This document shows, piece after piece, positions 14,709 to 19,112 of a DNA stretch of 19,112 nucleotides (position 1 is the first letter of the stretch; every line of letters starts with the position of its first letter). A model generated the notes under the pieces. That model was not told the origin of the DNA. It saw only the letters and a program-made list of their open reading frames with translations, and searched no databases. Position numbers and translations under genes: made by a program. Origin of the DNA: DATDCV01 sp036524155. GTDB lineage: Bacteria > Verrucomicrobiota > Verrucomicrobiia > Limisphaerales > UBA8199. The stretch spans positions 1-19,112 of the forward strand of contig DATDCV010000441.1 in NCBI GenBank assembly GCA_036524155.1, in the 5' to 3' direction.

Positions 14709-16683
14709 ACTCCTGGTGCAACCGGGAATAGACGCCCCCGGCTGCAAGCAGGCTGGAGTGTGTCCCGCGCTCGACGATACGGCCCTGGTCCAACACGAGC
14801 AGGATATCGGCTTTGCGAATGGTGCTCAAGCGGTGGGCGATGACAAAGCTGGTGCGGCCTTGCAGCAAGCGCTCGAGCGCCCGTTGAAGACGCGTTTCGG
14901 TGAGGGTGTCGATCGCACTGGTCGCCTCATCCAGCACCAGGATGCGCGGATCCGCCAACAGCGCGCGGGCAAAACAGATAAGCTGCCGTTGGCCAAGCGA
15001 CAGTGCGGCGCTCTTCTCCCCTGCCTGCGTTTGCAGCCCCTGGGCGAGTCCCTCGATGAGGTCCGCGCAATCCAGAGCTTTCAGCGTGTCGTGCACCTCG
15101 GTTTCAGTCGCCTGGGGCCGCGCAAACCGGATGTTGTCGAGAACCGAACCCGCGAACAGAAAGTTGCTTTGCTGCACGCTGCCCATCTGAGCGTGAAGCG
15201 ATTCGCTGGTCGTGTCGTGCAAGTCGAAACCGTCCACCAGGACGCGGCCTTTCGTCGGCAGATAGAATTTCTGCAGCAAGCTCACGACGGTGGTCTTGCC
15301 GCTGCCGGTATGGCCGACGAGCGCCACCGTCTGGCCCGGTTCAACCGCAAACGAAATGTTCTCGAGCACGGGCCGGCCGGGTTCGTATTGGAACGAGACC
15401 TGGTCGAATTCAACCTTTCCGCGCAGGCGGGGCAGGGGTCTGGCTGTCGGCGTGTCACTCCACTCCGGTTTCAGGTCGATGAGCCGGAAATAACGCTCGG
15501 CTCCGGCCATCGCGGTGAGGGCCTGGTTGTATTGGTTGCCGATTATTTGGACGGGGTCGAAAAAGAAATTGGCCAGGAAAAAGAACATCACCAGGTCGCC
15601 CACCTCCATGTGCATCCAGCCATGCCAATGGAGCGCGCCATATCCGCTCAGTAAAGCCGTTACGCCGAGGAAAAGCTGGCTCTTCAACTGCAGCATCGGG
15701 ATAAAAACCGCCGACGCACGGGCGACCCCCACGTTATTCTCCCCGTGCAAGTTGACCAGCTTCCGGAAAAAGCCGGCGTTGATCTCCTGCCGGACGAATG
15801 CCTGCGTCACGCGCACCCCGCCGACAGACTCCGCCAACGTCGACGTCAGCCGGCTCCAGGTCTCCTGCAGTTTGCGCAATTGGTAGCTGATCTCGCGGCG
15901 GTAGTTCTGGTTCACGAGCCAGATCACTGGAACCAGCAGGAGCATGAGTGAGAACAGTTTCCAGTTGTACCAGATCATCAACGCCGCCGCGACTGTCATT
16001 TGCACCGCCTGAATGGTCACCACAAAAGCGACGTCCTGTGTGGCGACGCGCACGCTGTCCACATCTGATGTCATGCGGCTGATGATCCGCCCGAACTTAG
16101 TCTTGTTGAAAAACGACATCGGCAGCGAAGTCAGCTTCCGAAACAACTCCGCGCGCATGTCGTGTGCGATCGCTTCGCCCAGCTCGAGCGCAAATCGTTG
16201 CCTCAAGTGCAGCGTGGCGATCATCAGCAGAACCAGGCCGAGGTAAATGCCGGCGTGAAAGTAAATGCCGGGCAGATCCTGGCCGGCAATTGGTCCGTTG
16301 ATGGTCTGGCCGATCATCCAGGCCAACGCCGGAAGCTGGAGACCACGCGCAAACGTGAGCACGAAAAGCCAGTTTCGTCGCGCGGAGTAGGGACGCGTGT
16401 AAGTGAAAATCCTGCGGATCAGGTGTGCGCTTAAAGGGGCGTGGTCGGCCTCGCGATCTTCCATCGGCCGAAAATACGTGATCGCCTCCCGCTCCTCCAA
16501 AGGAGGAGAGGGAGACTGGCGCTGAGGGTTCGGTGATGCCAAGCGCGAACCTTCGATTTGTGGATTCTTCTCCCTCTCCTCCTTTGGAGGAGAGGGCAGG
16601 GGAGAGGAGGCCCCTTGATTGCCATCCCCAGCTTTGATCTGCGAAATCTCCTCGCTAGCCTCGCTCTTCCGTTGCCCGCTCAT
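14659..16683 (-). CDS. ABC exporter half-transporter with degenerate signature motif
   Basis: The 674-residue protein has six likely membrane helices between about residues 105 and 385, then a nucleotide-binding domain. That domain has Walker A GHTGSGKT (457-464), Q-loop near 504, signature LSLGQ (561-565, instead of LSGGQ), Walker B ILVLDE with catalytic E586, and switch H617. An N-terminal extension of about 75 residues includes SPLPSPPKEERE and SPSPPLEERE, which are translations of two palindromic DNA repeats. The ATG at 16683 overlaps the previous gene's stop as ATGA, which supports translation through the repeats; ATG 16464 is the alternative start and would omit them. It very likely pairs with the next upstream ABC subunit as a heterodimer. 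The substrate (drug, lipid or peptide) is unknown. Confidence 0.93.
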   Translation of the reverse strand: MSGQRKSEASEEISQIKAGDGNQGASSPLPSPPKEEREKNPQIEGSRLASPNPQRQSPSPPLEEREAITYFRPMEDREADHAPLSAHLIRRIFTYTRPYSARRNWLFVLTFARGLQLPALAWMIGQTINGPIAGQDLPGIYFHAGIYLGLVLLMIATLHLRQRFALELGEAIAHDMRAELFRKLTSLPMSFFNKTKFGRIISRMTSDVDSVRVATQDVAFVVTIQAVQMTVAAALMIWYNWKLFSLMLLLVPVIWLVNQNYRREISYQLRKLQETWSRLTSTLAESVGGVRVTQAFVRQEINAGFFRKLVNLHGENNVGVARASAVFIPMLQLKSQLFLGVTALLSGYGALHWHGWMHMEVGDLVMFFFLANFFFDPVQIIGNQYNQALTAMAGAERYFRLIDLKPEWSDTPTARPLPRLRGKVEFDQVSFQYEPGRPVLENISFAVEPGQTVALVGHTGSGKTTVVSLLQKFYLPTKGRVLVDGFDLHDTTSESLHAQMGSVQQSNFLFAGSVLDNIRFARPQATETEVHDTLKALDCADLIEGLAQGLQTQAGEKSAALSLGQRQLICFARALLADPRILVLDEATSAIDTLTETRLQRALERLLQGRTSFVIAHRLSTIRKADILLVLDQGRIVERGTHSSLLAAGGVYSRLHQEFIGSPSATIAASAGRP
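16492..16596. repeat. Pair of self-palindromic repeats, inverted to each other, inside an ABC transporter gene
   Basis: CCCTCTCCTCC (16572-16582) and GGAGGAGAGGG (16586-16596) form a perfect 11-bp hairpin with a 3-base loop. A copy at 16492-16514 has the stem CTCCTCC/GGAGGAG with the same loop size. The copies share 23 bp in inverted orientation, with 55 bp between them. Both are read in frame in the N-terminal extension of the ABC protein. They look like copies of a dispersed repeat that landed in coding DNA. Confidence 0.8.
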
Positions 16684-18596
16684 GCCGCACCCCCGGCGTT
16701 GGCTGCCGCCGCATTCGCTCGCACATTGGCCATGCCCTCGTGAGCCCGGGAGTCGTCCCCCAAATCCATGAACTGCAACATCGCCGTGTCTCGGTACGGG
16801 CCGCCGGCACGCAGCAGTTGTTCATGCGTGCCGTGAGCCGCGAGACGCCCCTCCTCCAATACCAGAATGAGATCCGCCCGTCGCAGCAGGCTCAATCGAT
16901 TCGAGACAACGAACGTCGTCCTGCCCTTCATCGCCTCGCGCAAGGCGGTCACGATCTCGTGCTCCGTCTTCGGGTCCACCGACGCCGTGGGGTCGTCCAG
17001 GATCAGAATCGGCGGCTCGAGCAGCAGCGCGCGAGCCAGCGCCAGCCTTTGCCGCTGGCCGCCGGACAGATCCACGCCCGATTCGCCCAGCACGGTGCCG
17101 TAACCCTTCGGAAGCGCCATAATGAACTCGTGGGCGGATGCGACACGGGCGGCTCGCTCGATTTCCTGCTGGCCGGCGTGCGGGCAGCCGAACGCAATGT
17201 TCGCTGATATTGTGTTCGAGAAAAGAAAGCTCTCCTGGTAAACGATACCGATCTGGCGCCGGTACGCGTCCAGATCAAGGTCCCGCGCGTCGTTTCCGTC
17301 CACCAGAATGCGGCCCTGCTGGGGATCGAAGAAGCGTGGAATCAGGCTTAGCAACGTGCTTTTGCCGGCGCCGGTCAGGCCAAAGACGCCGACGACTTCG
17401 CCCGGCTGGGTCTCGAAGGAAACCTCTCGTAGCACCGGTTTCTCGGGGCGATAGCCGAACGTGACCCGGTCGAAAATAATCCGGCCGCCAAGCCGTTGCG
17501 GGACGATGGCCTTCGGCCTGGTCTCCACCTCGGAGGGAGTGTCGAGCACTTCGAAAACGCGGCGCGCAGCGGCAAAACTTTGCTGCACCGAATTCGCGAT
17601 CGTGGTGATGTTCGCCACCTGGCCGTTGAACTGCTGCAACAAACCCGCGAACACCACCAGGCCGCTCCCCAGCGGCACACGTCCTTGCACATACAGCCAG
17701 CCGCCGTATGCGAAGAGGATCACGAGGCTGAACTGGGACAAGAACTGCGTCGCCGGCGTGAACAACGACAGATCGAGGAATATCCTCTTTTGTTGAGCGG
17801 ACACTTGCCGATTGGCTTGCTCGAACCGGTGGACCTGGTGCGGTTCCGCCGCAAAGCCTTTTACCGTCTGGATGCCTTTGACGCTCTCGGTAAAGACCTG
17901 GACCATGCTGTCGTACAGTTCCCGGTTCCGCAGGTATGCGGGCCGCAGTCGGCCCGAGTAATAATGCGTCACCCACCACAGCCCGACCGTGACCGACAAG
18001 CAGGCCAGCGTCAGCGCAGGGTGAATTCGCCACATGAAAATAAAGTAAGCCGCGAGCGTCAGCAGCATGTTGATGCCTTGCAGCACCACCCCGTCAACAA
18101 AGAGCCTCGTGTTTTGCACATCGCCGGTGACCCGGTTGAAAATCGAGCTCGAGCCGTGCACATCAAAAAAGCGGAAGCTGAGCCGCTGCAGCCGGTCGTA
18201 AAGTCGATCGCGGAGATCAGGAACGAGTTTCCCCTGCGTCAAGCGGGCCGTTACCATGTTGTATTGGTACGTCAGCAGCGCCCGGAGAAAGGCTTGGGCG
18301 ATGATCGCCAGCGATAACACAGTGACAATTCGGAGTGCCGTCCAGTTTGCCGGCGGAGTCCAGCCGAACGGGTAAACGGGCACTCGTTGAGTCGTGTCCA
18401 ACGCATAGCGGATGACGTCGATCACGATGCCCAGCAACTGCAAGCCGGCCAGGCCCAGCAGCAGCAGCGCAAGGCTCAAGGCCACCGACAGCAGGCAGTC
18501 ATTCCGGAACTGCCACGCCAGGGTCAACAGACGCCGAACCAACTCGGCGGTCGCGTACTGTCTCTCGCTCTCTTTGCTCGTGGTCAACCCGGACAT
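16680..18596 (-). CDS. ABC exporter half-transporter with degenerate catalytic residues
   Basis: The 638-residue protein has six likely membrane helices (about 33-335) and a nucleotide-binding domain. That domain has Walker A GLTGAGKS (406-413), Q454 and a normal signature LSGGQ (510-514). In Walker B, LILDD has Asp535 where the catalytic Glu should be, and the switch His is Asn566 (SNRLS instead of AHRLS). This pattern fits the inactive-site subunit of heterodimeric exporters such as TM287/288, LmrCD and BmrCD. The C-terminus is Ala-rich. ATG 18596 (MSGLTTSKES) is preferred to TTG 18623. It overlaps the second ABC gene by 4 bp, so equal production of both subunits is likely. It is the first gene of the pair. 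Confidence 0.93.
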   Translation of the reverse strand: MSGLTTSKESERQYATAELVRRLLTLAWQFRNDCLLSVALSLALLLLGLAGLQLLGIVIDVIRYALDTTQRVPVYPFGWTPPANWTALRIVTVLSLAIIAQAFLRALLTYQYNMVTARLTQGKLVPDLRDRLYDRLQRLSFRFFDVHGSSSIFNRVTGDVQNTRLFVDGVVLQGINMLLTLAAYFIFMWRIHPALTLACLSVTVGLWWVTHYYSGRLRPAYLRNRELYDSMVQVFTESVKGIQTVKGFAAEPHQVHRFEQANRQVSAQQKRIFLDLSLFTPATQFLSQFSLVILFAYGGWLYVQGRVPLGSGLVVFAGLLQQFNGQVANITTIANSVQQSFAAARRVFEVLDTPSEVETRPKAIVPQRLGGRIIFDRVTFGYRPEKPVLREVSFETQPGEVVGVFGLTGAGKSTLLSLIPRFFDPQQGRILVDGNDARDLDLDAYRRQIGIVYQESFLFSNTISANIAFGCPHAGQQEIERAARVASAHEFIMALPKGYGTVLGESGVDLSGGQRQRLALARALLLEPPILILDDPTASVDPKTEHEIVTALREAMKGRTTFVVSNRLSLLRRADLILVLEEGRLAAHGTHEQLLRAGGPYRDTAMLQFMDLGDDSRAHEGMANVRANAAAANAGGAA

Positions 18597-18612
18597 ACTC
18601 AGCCTGACAGCA

Positions 18613-18632
18613 TGGCGCGTCAAACCGCGCCA
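18613..18632. promoter_or_regulatory. Inverted repeat upstream of the ABC exporter pair, possible operator
   Basis: TGGCGCG and CGCGCCA are separated by six bases in the divergent gap between the exporter operon and the small membrane protein gene. The arms are perfect. It could bind a dimeric repressor; no regulator gene is adjacent, so this is a guess from symmetry and position. Confidence 0.3.
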
Positions 18633-18709
18633 CGCGAGGAGAAACCCGTCGAGCTACTGAACCGCATTGACTTGAGAGACCGGCGACGGTTTCCCAAAAT
18701 GCTGCCGGA

Positions 18710-18982
18710 ATGAGAGACCTGCGGAATCCGAAACTGATGTGGCTGAAGGGAATTCTGTTTCTCCTTATTGGACTTGCTTCGGCGGGCCTGCTTTGGTCCC
18801 AGACCCCCGACTTGCGGACCATCTTGCTCCTGGGATTGCTGATTTGGGGCTTCTGTCGGGCCTACTACTTTGCTTTTTACGTCCTGGAGAGATATGTGGA
18901 TCCCCAGTTTCGCTTCGCGGGTTTGTGGGCGCTCGCGCGCCACCTCCTTCGGTCCCGGGACGGCAAAAGCGCCAAACGCTAG
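18710..18982 (+). CDS. Small two-TM membrane protein
   Basis: This 90-residue protein has no named function that I know. After a short polar start (MRDLRNPKLMWLKG) there are two likely membrane helices at about 11-28 and 37-56. A conserved-looking aromatic and basic stretch follows (YYFAFYVLERYVDPQFRFAG), and the end is basic. Its pattern recalls short uncharacterised proteins from Verrucomicrobiota. ATG 18710 or ATG 18737 could be the start; ribosome sites do not decide, though the first gives a better N-terminus. It is divergent from the ABC pair. The coding call rests on the clean membrane-protein composition and the lack of any better gene on the other strand. Confidence 0.7.
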   Translation: MRDLRNPKLMWLKGILFLLIGLASAGLLWSQTPDLRTILLLGLLIWGFCRAYYFAFYVLERYVDPQFRFAGLWALARHLLRSRDGKSAKR

Positions 18983-19026
18983 CGAGTCATGGCTTCTGAC
19001 CGGTAAGACAACGGGCAAATTGGACT

Positions 19027-19039
19027 GAGGCTGCGCCTC
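19027..19039. other. Short hairpin between convergent gene ends
   Basis: GAGGC and GCCTC pair around a three-base loop, between the stop of the small membrane protein gene (18982) and the stop of the edge gene (19044). No T-tract is present; a weak two-way terminator is possible. Confidence 0.25.
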
Positions 19040-19043
19040 GCTA

Positions 19044-19112
19044 TTACTCGTTCGAGACCACCCCCAGTCTCCGTGCGTCGAGCGCCGCCTGTTTCTGGCC
19101 GAATCCCTTGCC
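19044..19112 (-). CDS. C-terminal 22 residues of a gene cut by the right edge
   Basis: The minus-strand frame from the edge reads GKGFGQKQAALDARRLGVV, then SNE and a TAA at 19046-19044. The Gly-Lys-rich start and the QAALDARR part recall the last helix of a double-stranded-RNA-binding domain, as at the end of RNase III, but the piece is too short to say so. No other frame in these last bases is better. Confidence 0.4.
   Translation of the reverse strand, partial: GKGFGQKQAALDARRLGVVSNE

Noticed and set aside
14521..15654. 377-codon plus-strand open frame opposite the ABC gene
   Set aside because: It is antisense to the ATP-binding domain; no motif is seen.
18620..19018. 132-codon minus-strand open frame over the small membrane protein gene
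   Set aside because: Its composition is polar and low in complexity, while the plus strand gives a clean two-helix protein.

Overview
The window is a GC-rich, densely coded bacterial chromosome segment. It most resembles Verrucomicrobiota, probably a Limisphaerales/Pedosphaera-type lineage. That is an inference from the secreted FAD oxidoreductase family, the CII-like regulator away from any phage, the small 'WLKG' membrane protein, the dispersed palindromic repeats and the weak use of Shine-Dalgarno sites. No rRNA, tRNA, CRISPR array, transposase or integrase was seen.

Layout. Minus strand, 1-4384: a DUF58/VWA-like protein (cut by the left edge), a MoxR AAA+ ATPase, a 138-bp imperfect inverted repeat, the tRNA-modification GTPase MnmE, and a class-I xylose-isomerase-like protein. 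Plus strand, 4580-5542: a YeaD-type hexose-6-phosphate mutarotase, divergent from the isomerase and behind a good sigma70-type promoter. Minus strand, 5633-7514: a GalU-type UTP-sugar-1-phosphate uridylyltransferase overlapping a GHMP kinase that looks like plant glucuronokinase. A 311-bp gene-free stretch (7515-7825) holds two inverted-repeat structures. Minus strand, 7826-11002: a secreted FAD-dependent oxidoreductase, a CII-like HTH protein and a two-TM membrane protein. Plus strand, 11160-14708: an alpha-glucan phosphorylase, a secreted protein of unknown function and a GT2 glycosyltransferase. Minus strand, 14659-18596: two ABC exporter half-transporters with a 4-bp start/stop overlap. 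Plus strand, 18710-18982: a small two-TM protein. At the right edge is the last 22-residue piece of a minus-strand gene.

How the genes fit together. Several act on sugars and sugar phosphates: glucan phosphorylase makes glucose-1-P, GalU makes UDP-glucose or another UDP-sugar, the glucuronokinase-like GHMP kinase would make a uronate-1-P for uridylylation, and the mutarotase and isomerase act on hexoses or pentoses. MoxR and DUF58 form a standard chaperone/VWA pair that probably continues to the left.

Most interesting points: (1) the galU/glucuronokinase-like operon suggests a plant-style salvage route to UDP-uronic acid; (2) the ABC pair has the complementary motif defects of a heterodimeric exporter with one degenerate ATP site; (3) a pair of self-palindromic repeats lies inside the coding sequence of one ABC subunit and is translated in frame; (4) several transcription units have -10-like boxes so close to the ATG, without a Shine-Dalgarno site, that leaderless mRNAs are likely.
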